The translations under genes and the position numbers were made by a program. This document shows, piece after piece, positions 6,681-15,326 of a DNA stretch of 39,226 nt. The DNA is taken from contig JAFYKF010000005.1 in the NCBI GenBank assembly GCA_017537745.1, positions 1-39,226 on the forward strand, read 5' to 3'. The notes under the pieces were generated by a model that saw only the letters and a program-made list of their open reading frames with translations, was not told where the DNA came from and ran no database searches. How positions within the stretch are numbered: position 1 is the stretch's first letter; every line of letters starts with the position of its first letter. This DNA comes from Candidatus Saccharimonadota bacterium. GTDB taxonomy: Bacteria; Patescibacteriota; Saccharimonadia; Saccharimonadales; Saccharimonadaceae.

Positions 6681-8427
6681 GGCCGCTGAGGAGCGCATCA
6701 TCGGCTTGCTAATTTCTGAGGGGCTTGCTGATAGTAACTCTGTTTTGAAAATTAAAACAGAGGCCGAGAATAAAGGTGAGTCTGTTCTTGATGAACTTGA
6801 GAAAAAAGGCATCGTTACCGAAGACATGATTTCTCACGCCACTGCTATAATTATTGGTGTTCCATATGTTGAGCTCAAAAACATAATAATTGATCAAGAT
6901 ATTCTCTCCAAAATACCATATGAAGCCCAGGTGCGTTCCAAAGCCATCCCGCTAGGTGAAAAGGACGGTATGTTAAACGTTGCCATGAGCGACGTCACCA
7001 ACGTTCAACTTACAGATTACCTCTCTAGCCTTGTTAACAAGCCAATTCGTGTCTGGATGTCTTCCGAACATGGCATTCGTGAAATGATTGAGAAGAACCA
7101 TGGCGACTTCTCCGGTGTCACCGAAGCTGTAAAGCAAACTAGCGCCGAGGCTGTTCAAAAAGAAGAGAGCAATGTCAAAACTATCGTCCAGGATTCGCCA
7201 ATTTCAAAAGCTCTTACCACGATTCTAAGCTACGCCGCTCGCACCAAAGCCTCAGATATTCATATTGAGCCACTCGAAAACTCACTAATAATTCGTTGCC
7301 GCATCGATGGTGTGCTTCGCAAAATTATGGATTTACCAAAGACTATTGCTCCTGCACTGGTATCCCGCATTAAGATTCTATCGAATCTTAAAATTGATGA
7401 GCACCGTATTCCGCAAGACGGCCAGTTTACTGTACTCGTTGACGACAAAGAAATCGATCTTCGTATTGCTATTGCACCAGTCACATGGGGCGAACAGGTC
7501 GTTATTCGTTTGCTTGATAAAACCGGCACCACTATGGATATCAAAACCATGGGCATGGCCGGGCGCGCATTGCGTACTGTGCTTGAAGGTATCAAAAAAC
7601 CAAATGGTATGATTCTGACATCTGGTCCTACCGGTTCGGGTAAGTCCACCACCCTCTATGCCTTAATCCAGCAAATCAAATCCGTAGAAATCAATATCGT
7701 AACCCTAGAGGATCCGGTTGAATATAAAATGGACGGCATCAATCAAACGCAAGTTAATGTTGACGCCGGCCTCACCTTCGCCAGCGGCCTCCGTTCGATT
7801 CTGCGTCAAGACCCTGACGTGGTAATGGTGGGTGAGATTCGCGATTCCGAGACCGCCTCCCTCGCTGTGCAGGCCGCCCTTACCGGTCACCTCGTGTTCA
7901 GTACTCTCCACACCAACTCTGCTGCCGGTATTCTACCCCGTCTTCTCGATATGGGTATCGAGCCATTTCTCCTCGCCTCCACGCTCAACGTAGTAATTGG
8001 TCAGCGCTTAGTGCGTCGCGTTACCGAAAAACACGAAATGTATCAATCATCCGAGATAGAAACCGAAAGCATTAATTCCATTGTGGGCGATATCTTACCG
8101 ACTACTCCGGCCGACGTTGCTAGCGTCAGTGAAGATCTTGGCTATCCAGGTTTACCGGTAAAAAATGATGACCACTACATGTTGGCTAAAGGGATGGATA
8201 CTAAAGAAACTCCAGGTGGTTATAAAGGCCGCGCCGGTCTCTATGAGACCATTGAGGTGGACGAAGATATTCAAAAGCTCATCACCTCGCACGCTACTGC
8301 TGCCGAAATCATGCGCCTCGCTCGTCAAAAAGGCACTGTAACGATGCGCCAAGACGGTATTTTAAAGGTTCTCTCCGGCATTACGACAATTGACGAGGTT
8401 AATCGTGTAGCATCGGATTTATCGTAA
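6664..8427 (+). CDS. pilB: type IV pilus extension ATPase PilB (GspE family)
   Basis: PilB is the hexameric cytoplasmic motor that powers pilus polymerisation. The 587 residues show an N-terminal MshEN-type domain (about 5-145), then the secretion ATPase core: DIHIEP, RCRIDGVL, Walker A GPTGSGKSTT at about 321, Asp-box TLEDPVEYK, Walker B region DPDVVMVGEIRDSETA, His-box TGHLVFSTLHTN. C-terminal GYKGRAGLYE is present, but the CxxC...CxxC zinc module usual in PilB/GspE between LVRR and this motif is absent (RLVRRVTEKHEMY). An insert of about 70 residues fills that region. GAGGAGG lies just upstream of ATG 6664. Confidence 0.95.
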   Translation: MATLTKAAEERIIGLLISEGLADSNSVLKIKTEAENKGESVLDELEKKGIVTEDMISHATAIIIGVPYVELKNIIIDQDILSKIPYEAQVRSKAIPLGEKDGMLNVAMSDVTNVQLTDYLSSLVNKPIRVWMSSEHGIREMIEKNHGDFSGVTEAVKQTSAEAVQKEESNVKTIVQDSPISKALTTILSYAARTKASDIHIEPLENSLIIRCRIDGVLRKIMDLPKTIAPALVSRIKILSNLKIDEHRIPQDGQFTVLVDDKEIDLRIAIAPVTWGEQVVIRLLDKTGTTMDIKTMGMAGRALRTVLEGIKKPNGMILTSGPTGSGKSTTLYALIQQIKSVEINIVTLEDPVEYKMDGINQTQVNVDAGLTFASGLRSILRQDPDVVMVGEIRDSETASLAVQAALTGHLVFSTLHTNSAAGILPRLLDMGIEPFLLASTLNVVIGQRLVRRVTEKHEMYQSSEIETESINSIVGDILPTTPADVASVSEDLGYPGLPVKNDDHYMLAKGMDTKETPGGYKGRAGLYETIEVDEDIQKLITSHATAAEIMRLARQKGTVTMRQDGILKVLSGITTIDEVNRVASDLS

Positions 8428-8431
8428 AATA

Positions 8432-8440
8432 TGGTATAAT
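8432..8440 (+). promoter_or_regulatory. extended -10 promoter of pilT, leaderless
   Basis: TGG-TATAAT, with the hexamer at 8435-8440, ends exactly 6 nt before ATG 8447, so the A of ATG is the predicted +1. No Shine-Dalgarno sequence is present. No convincing -35 is seen, which fits an extended -10 (TGN) promoter. The motif ATATGGTATAAT is identical at argS and ileS. Confidence 0.8.
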
Positions 8441-8446
8441 GAAATT

Positions 8447-9517
8447 ATGCAAAATAGTGGGCCAAAAATCGAATTATTGTTGGAAGAATGTGTCAAGCGT
8501 AATGCTTCAGACATCCACCTTCAGTATGGCCTACCGCCAATCTTTAGAATTGACGGAACATTAGTTCCAGTTAGTGGCTACACACCACTGACCGACGATA
8601 TAATCAAAAATCTAATTTTTGCGACCTTAGATGAGGAGCAGCAGAAAATCTTCTTAAAAGATAAAGAATTCGACTATTCTTTTGCCTTTGGCGATATTGC
8701 GCGTTTCCGCGTCAACGCTTTCCACGAGCGTGGCAAAATGGCTGCCGCCTTCCGTCTCATTCCTAACAAAATTCGCAATATTAGTGAGCTTGGTATGCCG
8801 ACCATCGTTGAATCATTCGCTGATTACCCACGTGGCTTAGTGCTTGTTACTGGTCCTACCGGTTCAGGCAAATCTACTACCCTTGCAGCACTTATTGATA
8901 AAATCAACCACGAAAAATCTTGCCATATTATTACTATCGAAGATCCAATTGAATTTACGCATAAATCTCAACGTTCAGTTGTAGCACAAAGGGAAGTGCA
9001 CTACGATACATTCAGCTTTGGTGCAGCCTTGCGCTCCGTACTTCGTGAAGATCCAGATGTGGTCCTAATTGGCGAGATGCGTGATCTCGAAACCATTCAA
9101 GCCGCCATTACTATTGCTGAGACTGGTCATCTGGTCTTTGCCACACTTCACACTAATTCCGCCGCACAATCTATCGATCGTATTATTGATGTCTTTCCAT
9201 CTCACCAACAGCCCCAGGTCCGTACCCAGCTTAGCAATATGCTAATGGCTATTTGCTCCCAACGCCTCGTCCCGGCTATTAATGGTGGCCGCGTGGCTGC
9301 TACCGAAATCATGATTGCCAACGCTGGCATCCGCGCGCTAATCCGCGAAGGAAAAACCTACCAAATTGATACCGCCATCCAGACCGGTGCCTCCGAAGGA
9401 ATGCAGACCATGGACAAAACTCTAGCTCAACTCGTCCGTTCCAACACTATCAGTTATGACTCCGCCCGTGAATATGCAGTCGATATAAATGAATTGAATC
9501 GTTTTGTGAGGGGGTAA
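8447..9517 (+). CDS. pilT: type IV pilus retraction ATPase PilT
   Basis: PilT hexamers depolymerise the pilus and power twitching or DNA uptake. The 356 residues are full length. Motifs in order: ASDIHLQYG near residue 20, Walker A GPTGSGKSTTLAAL from about 136, IEDPIEF Asp box, EDPDVVLIGEMRDLET Walker B region, TGHLVFATLHTNSAAQ, and the PilT hallmark ALIREGKTYQI near the C-terminus (AIRNLIRE in classical PilT), which separates it from PilB. It has its own leaderless promoter and is followed directly by pilC, whose ATG abuts the stop. Confidence 0.95.
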   Translation: MQNSGPKIELLLEECVKRNASDIHLQYGLPPIFRIDGTLVPVSGYTPLTDDIIKNLIFATLDEEQQKIFLKDKEFDYSFAFGDIARFRVNAFHERGKMAAAFRLIPNKIRNISELGMPTIVESFADYPRGLVLVTGPTGSGKSTTLAALIDKINHEKSCHIITIEDPIEFTHKSQRSVVAQREVHYDTFSFGAALRSVLREDPDVVLIGEMRDLETIQAAITIAETGHLVFATLHTNSAAQSIDRIIDVFPSHQQPQVRTQLSNMLMAICSQRLVPAINGGRVAATEIMIANAGIRALIREGKTYQIDTAIQTGASEGMQTMDKTLAQLVRSNTISYDSAREYAVDINELNRFVRG

Positions 9518-10729
9518 ATGAAGCGTTTTAACTATAAAGCAAAAGACAAGACCACCGGCAAAATCGTCAAAGGTAGCATTCAGGCCGAGAATGAGCAGAC
9601 TGCCGGGCAGCTCCTTATCGAACAAGGTTACATTCCGGACAGTGTCGTAGAAGAGGGTACCAATGATCCATTTGTTAAAGTAACCAAGCGTGTTAGGGGC
9701 AAAGACCGTATCATCTTTACTCGCCAACTCTCAACTCTAATCGGTGCCGGGCTCCCACTTTCTGCCTCGCTTCGTACTGTTGCAGAGCAAACCCAAGGTA
9801 AAGGTATGAAAGAAGTTGCCGAAGAAATCATTACGGCTGTGGAATCAGGTAAAAGCCTCTATGAGGCCTTTTCCGAACATCCCAAAATTTTCAACGGCGT
9901 CTATCTTGCACTTATTCAAGCTGGCGAAACATCCGGTACACTGGATCTTGCATTGAAGCGTCTTGCCGACCAAGATGAAAAAGATGCTGCTATGATGAGT
10001 AAAATCAAAGGTGCCCTCGTATATCCGGCCATTATTCTGTTTGTCATTATCGCCGTACTTGCTTTTATGATGATTGCGGTGGTTCCACAAGTCGAGAGCT
10101 TGTATCAAGACATGGGTAGCGAACTGCCAGGTCTCACTCAAGCACTCGTTAATATGACCGACTTCTTCGGCGAATACTGGTGGCTCGTTCTAATCATTTT
10201 GGTGTCAGTCATCGGTGGCGTGTTCTATGCATTTCGCTCCACTCCATGGGGTCGCCGCACTTTCGACTGGTTCAAAATCCGCGTGCCGGTCTTTGGCGGG
10301 CTTTTCCGCAAACTCTATGTTTCACGTTTTGCTCGTACTGCTGAAATGATGATTGCTACCGGTGTTCCACTACTAGATTCTATCACGATTTCGATTGATG
10401 CTATTAATAATGTTGTCGTTGAAGAAGATTTTAAAGAGTCACTTGCCTTGATTAAAGGCGGCAAACCTCTTTCCGAGTCGCTTGCTGAAAGGGAATACAT
10501 GCTCCCACTCGTCCCCCAAATGGCCGGCATTGGTGAGCAGTCTGGTAAAATTGATGAAATGCTTGGCAAAGCCGCCCAGGTCTACGAGAACGAACTTGAC
10601 GAAAAAATCAGCAACATCTCCACTATGATTGAGCCAATCCTCATGGTGGTCATGGCGGGCCTTATTGGCGTTGTGGTTGGCGGTACACTTTTGCCAATTT
10701 ATTCACTTGTCAATTCAGTTTCTATGTGA
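9518..10729 (+). CDS. pilC: type IV pilus inner-membrane platform protein PilC
   Basis: PilC (GspF family) is the polytopic membrane platform turned by PilB/PilT. The 403 residues start with the family N-terminus FNYKAKDKTTGKIVKGSI, followed by two T2SSF domains: one around RQLSTLIGAGLPLSASL with LIQAGETSGTLD, the other around RFARTAEMMIATGVPLLDSI with MAGIGEQSGKIDEML. Three membrane segments are visible (about 166-190, 216-238 and 368-398), the last near the C-terminus. GAGGGGG sits at the end of pilT, and the two genes are adjacent without a gap. Confidence 0.95.
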   Translation: MKRFNYKAKDKTTGKIVKGSIQAENEQTAGQLLIEQGYIPDSVVEEGTNDPFVKVTKRVRGKDRIIFTRQLSTLIGAGLPLSASLRTVAEQTQGKGMKEVAEEIITAVESGKSLYEAFSEHPKIFNGVYLALIQAGETSGTLDLALKRLADQDEKDAAMMSKIKGALVYPAIILFVIIAVLAFMMIAVVPQVESLYQDMGSELPGLTQALVNMTDFFGEYWWLVLIILVSVIGGVFYAFRSTPWGRRTFDWFKIRVPVFGGLFRKLYVSRFARTAEMMIATGVPLLDSITISIDAINNVVVEEDFKESLALIKGGKPLSESLAEREYMLPLVPQMAGIGEQSGKIDEMLGKAAQVYENELDEKISNISTMIEPILMVVMAGLIGVVVGGTLLPIYSLVNSVSM

Positions 10730-10765
10730 TAATATTAAAATAAGCATAAAGAAAGGATTAATTCA

Positions 10766-11407
10766 ATGAGCAACAAAATAAAACAAAAGAAAGGCTTTAC
10801 GATCATCGAAGTTGTGCTCGTTCTCGCAATTGCCGGTCTTATCTTCTTAATGGTCTTCTTCGTCTTGCCGCAAGCCATGGCTGGTCAGCGCGATACCGAG
10901 CGTCGTCAAGCAATGTCCCGTGTGCAAAGCGCCCTCGTCCAGTATCAGACCAACAACAAATCCAAACGCAACAACCTGCCAGGCCCAGGCGCCATCGCAT
11001 TTTCTGATAGTGATGAAGGGTTTGGAGAATGTACTTCTTCAGCCTGTACATTCATCAGAAACTACCTCAATACGACCGATTCAGTAGCCGCTAACCAAAA
11101 CCTGTTTGTTGACCCAGACGGTGTTGCATATAATATGGTTATCACAGAAAACTGGGCGTCGTCATCGTCAGGCATTTCGACCACTTCCGCATCGGGCTTA
11201 CAAGATTTAAGTTCCCTCGACATACAAGGCACAGATTCTAACCAATATATTACAATTAAAGGTGATGATCCATTGAAAGCGCATGTGATATATATTATTC
11301 CAGGTGCCAAATGTGATGGTGAAAACGCCGTCAAATCAGAACTCCGTCACTTTGCGGTTTTATATCGTCTAGAAAACTCTAGCATCTATTGCGGCGACTC
11401 TGACTAA
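10766..11407 (+). CDS. type IV pilin-like protein (213 aa)
   Basis: A candidate pilus subunit. The N-terminus has a short basic leader KIKQKKG followed by FTIIEVVLVLAIAGLIFL: the prepilin peptidase site is Gly10/Phe, Glu is at +5 of the mature protein and a hydrophobic helix follows. The rest is a polar globular domain with four cysteines. Two are near each other (GECTSSACTF) and two are C-terminal (AKCDGENAV...IYCGDSD). The last part is strikingly like the second pilin at 15327 (VICD/VCDGE-A-KS...VLYRxE...YCxxx), so the two are paralogues. AAGGA lies 9 nt before the ATG. Major versus minor subunit status cannot be told. Confidence 0.88.
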   Translation: MSNKIKQKKGFTIIEVVLVLAIAGLIFLMVFFVLPQAMAGQRDTERRQAMSRVQSALVQYQTNNKSKRNNLPGPGAIAFSDSDEGFGECTSSACTFIRNYLNTTDSVAANQNLFVDPDGVAYNMVITENWASSSSGISTTSASGLQDLSSLDIQGTDSNQYITIKGDDPLKAHVIYIIPGAKCDGENAVKSELRHFAVLYRLENSSIYCGDSD

Positions 11408-11425
11408 TCCCACCTACTTTACGGT

Positions 11426-12364
11426 ATGGATATACTCGAACTCATTGAAGACTTTTTGGAACACCTTGAAATCGAAGCGGGGCGTAGTAAGAAAACTATT
11501 GAAAATTACCGCCTATATTTAGAGCGCTTTTACGAAATTGCTAGTGAAATTCTTAACAAAGATGATGTCAAACCGAGTGACATCACAAGGGAATTGCTTA
11601 GACGCTACCGACTCAAACTCAATCGTTATGGCACATCCAATGGCGAAGAGGATCTAAAAACCATTACACAAGCCTATCACTTAATTGCCTTAAGAGGCTT
11701 TCTCAAATATCTTGCACGCCGCGAAATCAAATCGTTGGACCCATCGCTTGTTGAGCTACCGCATGTTGTACGGAAACAAGTCACTTTTTTGCATTATGAC
11801 GAAGTCGAAGACATGCTCGAGCAAATCGACCTGTCCACAGAATCTGGTTTGAGGGATCGCGCCATCATTGAATTACTATATTCTGGTGGTCTTCGGGTAT
11901 CGGAACTAGTTGCCCTTAATCGTGATTCTATCAATCTCGAACGCCGCGAATTTATGGTGCGTGGCAAAGGCTCCAAAGATCGCCCCATCTTTATCTCGAA
12001 AGCCTGTGCAGATCGAGTGAGAGATTATCTTGATGCCCGCACGGATTCTTTACCAGCTCTCTTCCTCAATAACTCGCGCAACCTTCAGGCTGCCGACACT
12101 TCCGGTGATTATCGCCGTATGACTGCGAGGAGTATCGAAAGAATAGTTGAAAAATATGCCCGCCTGGCCGGCATTACTAAGCATGTTTCACCACACACAT
12201 TAAGACACTCCTTTGCTACTGATCTCCTCATGAACGGTGCAGATTTAAGAAGCGTGCAATCCATGCTTGGCCACGCAGATATTTCAACCACCCAAATCTA
12301 CACTCATGTCACCGATGCGCATCTCCGCGATATTCATGAAAAATTCCATTCCGAAACCAAATAA
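11426..12364 (+). CDS. xerC: XerC/XerD-type tyrosine recombinase
   Basis: Site-specific recombinase of the Xer type, probably resolving chromosome dimers at a dif site. The 312-residue length and the SAM-like N-terminal domain (FLEHLEIEAGRSKKTIENY) are typical. The catalytic set is complete: Arg157 (SGGLRVSE), Lys181 (RGKGSKDR), His257 and Arg260 (HTLRHSF), His283 (LGHADISTTQIY) and the nucleophile Tyr292. XerC and XerD cannot be separated by eye; a lone Xer is possible. It sits between pilin genes rather than beside phage genes and has ordinary base composition, so a mobile-element integrase is unlikely. No clear Shine-Dalgarno precedes ATG 11426. Confidence 0.9.
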   Translation: MDILELIEDFLEHLEIEAGRSKKTIENYRLYLERFYEIASEILNKDDVKPSDITRELLRRYRLKLNRYGTSNGEEDLKTITQAYHLIALRGFLKYLARREIKSLDPSLVELPHVVRKQVTFLHYDEVEDMLEQIDLSTESGLRDRAIIELLYSGGLRVSELVALNRDSINLERREFMVRGKGSKDRPIFISKACADRVRDYLDARTDSLPALFLNNSRNLQAADTSGDYRRMTARSIERIVEKYARLAGITKHVSPHTLRHSFATDLLMNGADLRSVQSMLGHADISTTQIYTHVTDAHLRDIHEKFHSETK

Positions 12365-12405
12365 TTACTATATCAAATCAAATAGCTAAACTATCAAAAA
12401 TGTTT

Positions 12406-14517
12406 TTAATCCGAATCCGGTTCCGGCTCCGGTTCAGGTTCAGGTTCAGGACGAATTGGCTCCCATTCCAAATGGCTGCACGCTTCAACGCCTTCCGCTA
12501 GTTCCATCGGCTCATCAGAAACCCAGTATGGTTCAACGTCTATAGCATATTGATTAGTGGAATTCAATGTGGCTCCATCCGGAATGTTATAAACAGTTAA
12601 TTCGACTACTAACATCCCATCCTCTCGATGCGCCGAACAATACGATTTTTCTGGCATTCTTCCACAAATTGTATCTTCATTTACTATGTGGTATCCTTCG
12701 ACGTCATAGAACTCAATCCGTACTAGTCTACTAAATTCCACTGGTTGGTAAAAATCAATATCGGTAAGCCGAATCTTGGCCCCATTAAAGACCTCATCAT
12801 GTCTAGCCTTATCGACTTCCTGGCCATCGATATATGTTTTTATGTTAAATCCTGCTTTACCGGATTGAAGCTTTTCGCAATTTACATAAATATTTGCATC
12901 CACCCAGAATTCCTCTAGTTTCCAGGTAGGATACAGATTTACATCCCTTGAAATTGCGGGGTAATAATCACCTGGCTGATAAGTCTTGCCTGTGCATGTA
13001 ACATAATTGGTCACTTCATTAGTGCACCAATTCATAAATATCAAACCAATTTCTGATGGAGTTTGAGTAGTAATGTAGCATCCTCTAGCAGAACTACATT
13101 CTTGTGGGTCGATTGTTGTGCCCACATAATTTATTCGTGTATATGGATCTTTCCAAACGGCCTTGAGGTTAACCAACAGTTCAACATATGGCTCGCCATC
13201 CTCACCTATTTTTTCTTCACCATATTCCGTAATAGTATATGCATACGCACTCGCTGTATTATATATATTGTGACGTCTATCTTCCCAACCACTAAAGTAA
13301 GCTCCTTCCTTTGTAAACGCGCCATTATTGCTGTCAATCGTAACAGTAGAACCTACGGTGACATTTTCAATTACTTGGTCTTCTTTACTTCCTGTACCAC
13401 CATTTTTGTTAAATCTAAACCGAATGTTAAACGGCTTTGCTCGCCAAATCGCATAAAGTGTCACCCTACCAGAACGTGACTTGGTAGGAGCTACAAACAC
13501 ATTATGCGTCAAGTCATAAAAACCAGCCGCACCATCAGCAAGGCCGGCCTCGACCTCTTCCGGTGTACTGTTACGTCTAGTACTCCAACCGACAAAGTCA
13601 AACCCAACACGCTCAGTCGCGAAGTAGTCTTCTGTCATCTCCAACTCTGCACCAGCATCTAGTTCAACAGGTGACGGAATATTGGACGCCTTAATGCTAC
13701 TTTCCGAATCATTCCCATTGAATGAAAGCGTTATAGAGTCTTTAAAGTCATCCGTAACAATTGCATCTGGATTATATAAACGAATAACTGTAGATATAGT
13801 AGACGGGCGAGTCGCCCCAGTAGCATACCAACAAGTCCGAATATAAAAATCATAATAAGCGGACACGGCGTCATCAACCTCTCCTCCATCCACAATTGTC
13901 GTAGTATAATTATCTCTTACAGGTACCACATAAATACCTTCCACGGCAGTTGGTTTATTTGTGACATCACGATCTAGTAAGTTATTGTCATCAGTAAACT
14001 CGCCACTCACTTCATTTTTGAATACCAACCTCGGAAAAGTAGCCGCAGCGCTAAAAATCCAGTTAGTTCTCCCTGGTTTGAGAATAACATCATCTATAAT
14101 AATATAATCGTTATATAGTTCATTGCCTATATTATAGCCAAGACCCCGCGTATTAATTACGAAAGCACCCTGTTTTTCAAGATTACCTGGACTATATAAT
14201 TTAGCACAATTATCCGGGTGAAATTCAAGTATCTCCGCAGTTGGTTCCTTAGCCCTATCTGCAATAGCATGCCAAAGTTTAGCATATTTGGTATTATTAC
14301 TAAGGTTTGTGTCGCCGCTCGCTATATATGACGTCTGGATAAACCGGAGTGCCTCAGCCTGAGCATCAATTTCTTCTCTTGTCAAAGTAAGCTCAAGTGC
14401 AGATTGTGCACTCGACATACTTCCACTCATCACTGAAACCACTGCAATTGCCACCATCGAAAAAATGCCAATCGCAAGCGCTACCTCAATCAATGTATCA
14501 CCAGGCTTAAACTTCAT
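12406..14517 (-). CDS. pilin-like surface protein with three InlB-type B-repeats
   Basis: A 703-residue protein with a prepilin start: KFKPG then DTLIEVALAIGIFSMVAI, with Glu at mature position +5 and a hydrophobic helix, so probably processed by the PilD encoded directly upstream (ATGA overlap). The +1 residue is Asp rather than Phe. After a pilin-like region (to about 255) come three Listeria-Bacteroides/InlB B-repeat units at about 262-359, 365-456 and 460-533, recognised by F-x-G-W and the closing LYAIW/LKAVW/LYPTW. A C-terminal domain with several cysteines follows, then an EPEPEPEPEP tail. B-repeats are known from secreted adhesion proteins such as internalin B. A pilus-tip or pseudopilus adhesin is a reasonable inference. 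Confidence 0.85.
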   Translation of the reverse strand: MKFKPGDTLIEVALAIGIFSMVAIAVVSVMSGSMSSAQSALELTLTREEIDAQAEALRFIQTSYIASGDTNLSNNTKYAKLWHAIADRAKEPTAEILEFHPDNCAKLYSPGNLEKQGAFVINTRGLGYNIGNELYNDYIIIDDVILKPGRTNWIFSAAATFPRLVFKNEVSGEFTDDNNLLDRDVTNKPTAVEGIYVVPVRDNYTTTIVDGGEVDDAVSAYYDFYIRTCWYATGATRPSTISTVIRLYNPDAIVTDDFKDSITLSFNGNDSESSIKASNIPSPVELDAGAELEMTEDYFATERVGFDFVGWSTRRNSTPEEVEAGLADGAAGFYDLTHNVFVAPTKSRSGRVTLYAIWRAKPFNIRFRFNKNGGTGSKEDQVIENVTVGSTVTIDSNNGAFTKEGAYFSGWEDRRHNIYNTASAYAYTITEYGEEKIGEDGEPYVELLVNLKAVWKDPYTRINYVGTTIDPQECSSARGCYITTQTPSEIGLIFMNWCTNEVTNYVTCTGKTYQPGDYYPAISRDVNLYPTWKLEEFWVDANIYVNCEKLQSGKAGFNIKTYIDGQEVDKARHDEVFNGAKIRLTDIDFYQPVEFSRLVRIEFYDVEGYHIVNEDTICGRMPEKSYCSAHREDGMLVVELTVYNIPDGATLNSTNQYAIDVEPYWVSDEPMELAEGVEACSHLEWEPIRPEPEPEPEPEPDSD
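12415..12450 (-). repeat. hexanucleotide repeat coding the Glu-Pro tail
   Basis: A run of about six 6-bp units (plus strand CGGTTC/AGGTTC-like) encodes the Pro-Glu tail of the pilin/B-repeat protein. Slippage would change tail length without shifting the frame. Confidence 0.6.
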
Positions 14518-15290
14518 ATGTTTATTATACCATAGTTTATAACCATAAGCGAAACGATAAAACCGAAAACCAAAAATGGCCCAAAGTATATTTTACGATT
14601 TTTTGATTTTCTTACATATGGCCACATAATGATGCATGCAGTGAAATTTGAAAGAAATAGTGTTAGTAATGCATAAAAAGGTCGGCCTAACGCAAGCCCA
14701 ATGATACCAGCAAGTATCCAGTCCCCATCGCCAACCCATTTACCTCTTGATCCAGAAAACAACACGAGATATAAACCGCCCAGGATTACGGCTGAAATGA
14801 TAGTACCCACAATATCCACCTCGCCATTTATTATTCTTAGTATGGAATATGCCAGCGCAAATACGGCAGCCATAATCAATACAGTAACTGGGAGCTCGCC
14901 ATACATCCCATCGTACAAGGCTAAGAAAACCAGGGCACTAATTAACAGAAAAAGACTCCCAAAAAGCAACCAATCAATTAAATTTGCCTCGGTGATATTT
15001 ATAGTGGTAGCAATTAAAGCCATAATTATAGCCGTCGCCACTTCGGAAAAGATTTCAAGATAACCAATCCGCGCCTTACATCTCCTACATTTACCGCGCA
15101 GCACAATCCACGACAAAATTGGAATATTCTCGTACCAACTAAGCCTATGACCACATTTTAAACAAATCGAACGTGGACCAAGCTTCTTGCGCCCGACTTC
15201 TTTTTCGCGCATCCTACGCGCCTCACAGCAAAGGAACGATCCTACGCATGCTCCAACTACAAACATCATTACTAAAAACACAACCTGCAT
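14514..15290 (-). CDS. pilD: prepilin peptidase / N-methyltransferase
   Basis: PilD cleaves the leader of type IV prepilins at the inner membrane and often methylates the new N-terminus. The 258 residues show the N-terminal GSFLCCEARR region, the zinc-type pairs C43xxC46 and C68xxC71 of the methyltransferase part, and the two catalytic aspartates of the A24 family: Asp127 (LALYDGMYGELP) and Asp190 in the GDGD motif (GKWVGDGDWILA). Several membrane helices are evident. Expected substrates are the pilin-like products at 10766, 15327 and 12406-14517. No Shine-Dalgarno is present; a TGA-TAAAAT -10 box 6 nt upstream predicts a leaderless transcript. Confidence 0.94.
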   Translation of the reverse strand: MQVVFLVMMFVVGACVGSFLCCEARRMREKEVGRKKLGPRSICLKCGHRLSWYENIPILSWIVLRGKCRRCKARIGYLEIFSEVATAIIMALIATTINITEANLIDWLLFGSLFLLISALVFLALYDGMYGELPVTVLIMAAVFALAYSILRIINGEVDIVGTIISAVILGGLYLVLFSGSRGKWVGDGDWILAGIIGLALGRPFYALLTLFLSNFTACIIMWPYVRKSKNRKIYFGPFLVFGFIVSLMVINYGIINI

Positions 15291-15296
15291 GCTTTA

Positions 15297-15320
15297 ATTT
15301 TATCATTTTTTTGGTATAAT
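15297..15320. promoter_or_regulatory. overlapping divergent promoters of pilD and the second pilin, both leaderless
   Basis: On the minus strand TGA-TAAAAT (hexamer 15302-15297) ends 6 nt before the pilD ATG. On the plus strand TGG-TATAAT (hexamer 15315-15320) ends 6 nt before ATG 15327. Only 36 bp separate the two coding regions, so the -10 boxes sit back to back and each promoter's upstream half lies in the other. Polymerase binding is likely to be competitive. Confidence 0.7.
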
Positions 15321-15326
15321 AAAACT

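Noticed and set aside
11426-12364. xerC-like gene as the integrase of a mobile element
   Set aside because: It has Xer-type length and motifs, ordinary composition, and no phage or att features beside it.
13063-13479. 138-codon plus-strand frame opposite the B-repeat pilin gene
   Set aside because: It has no RBS or promoter, and its sequence is the antisense of a well-supported minus-strand protein.
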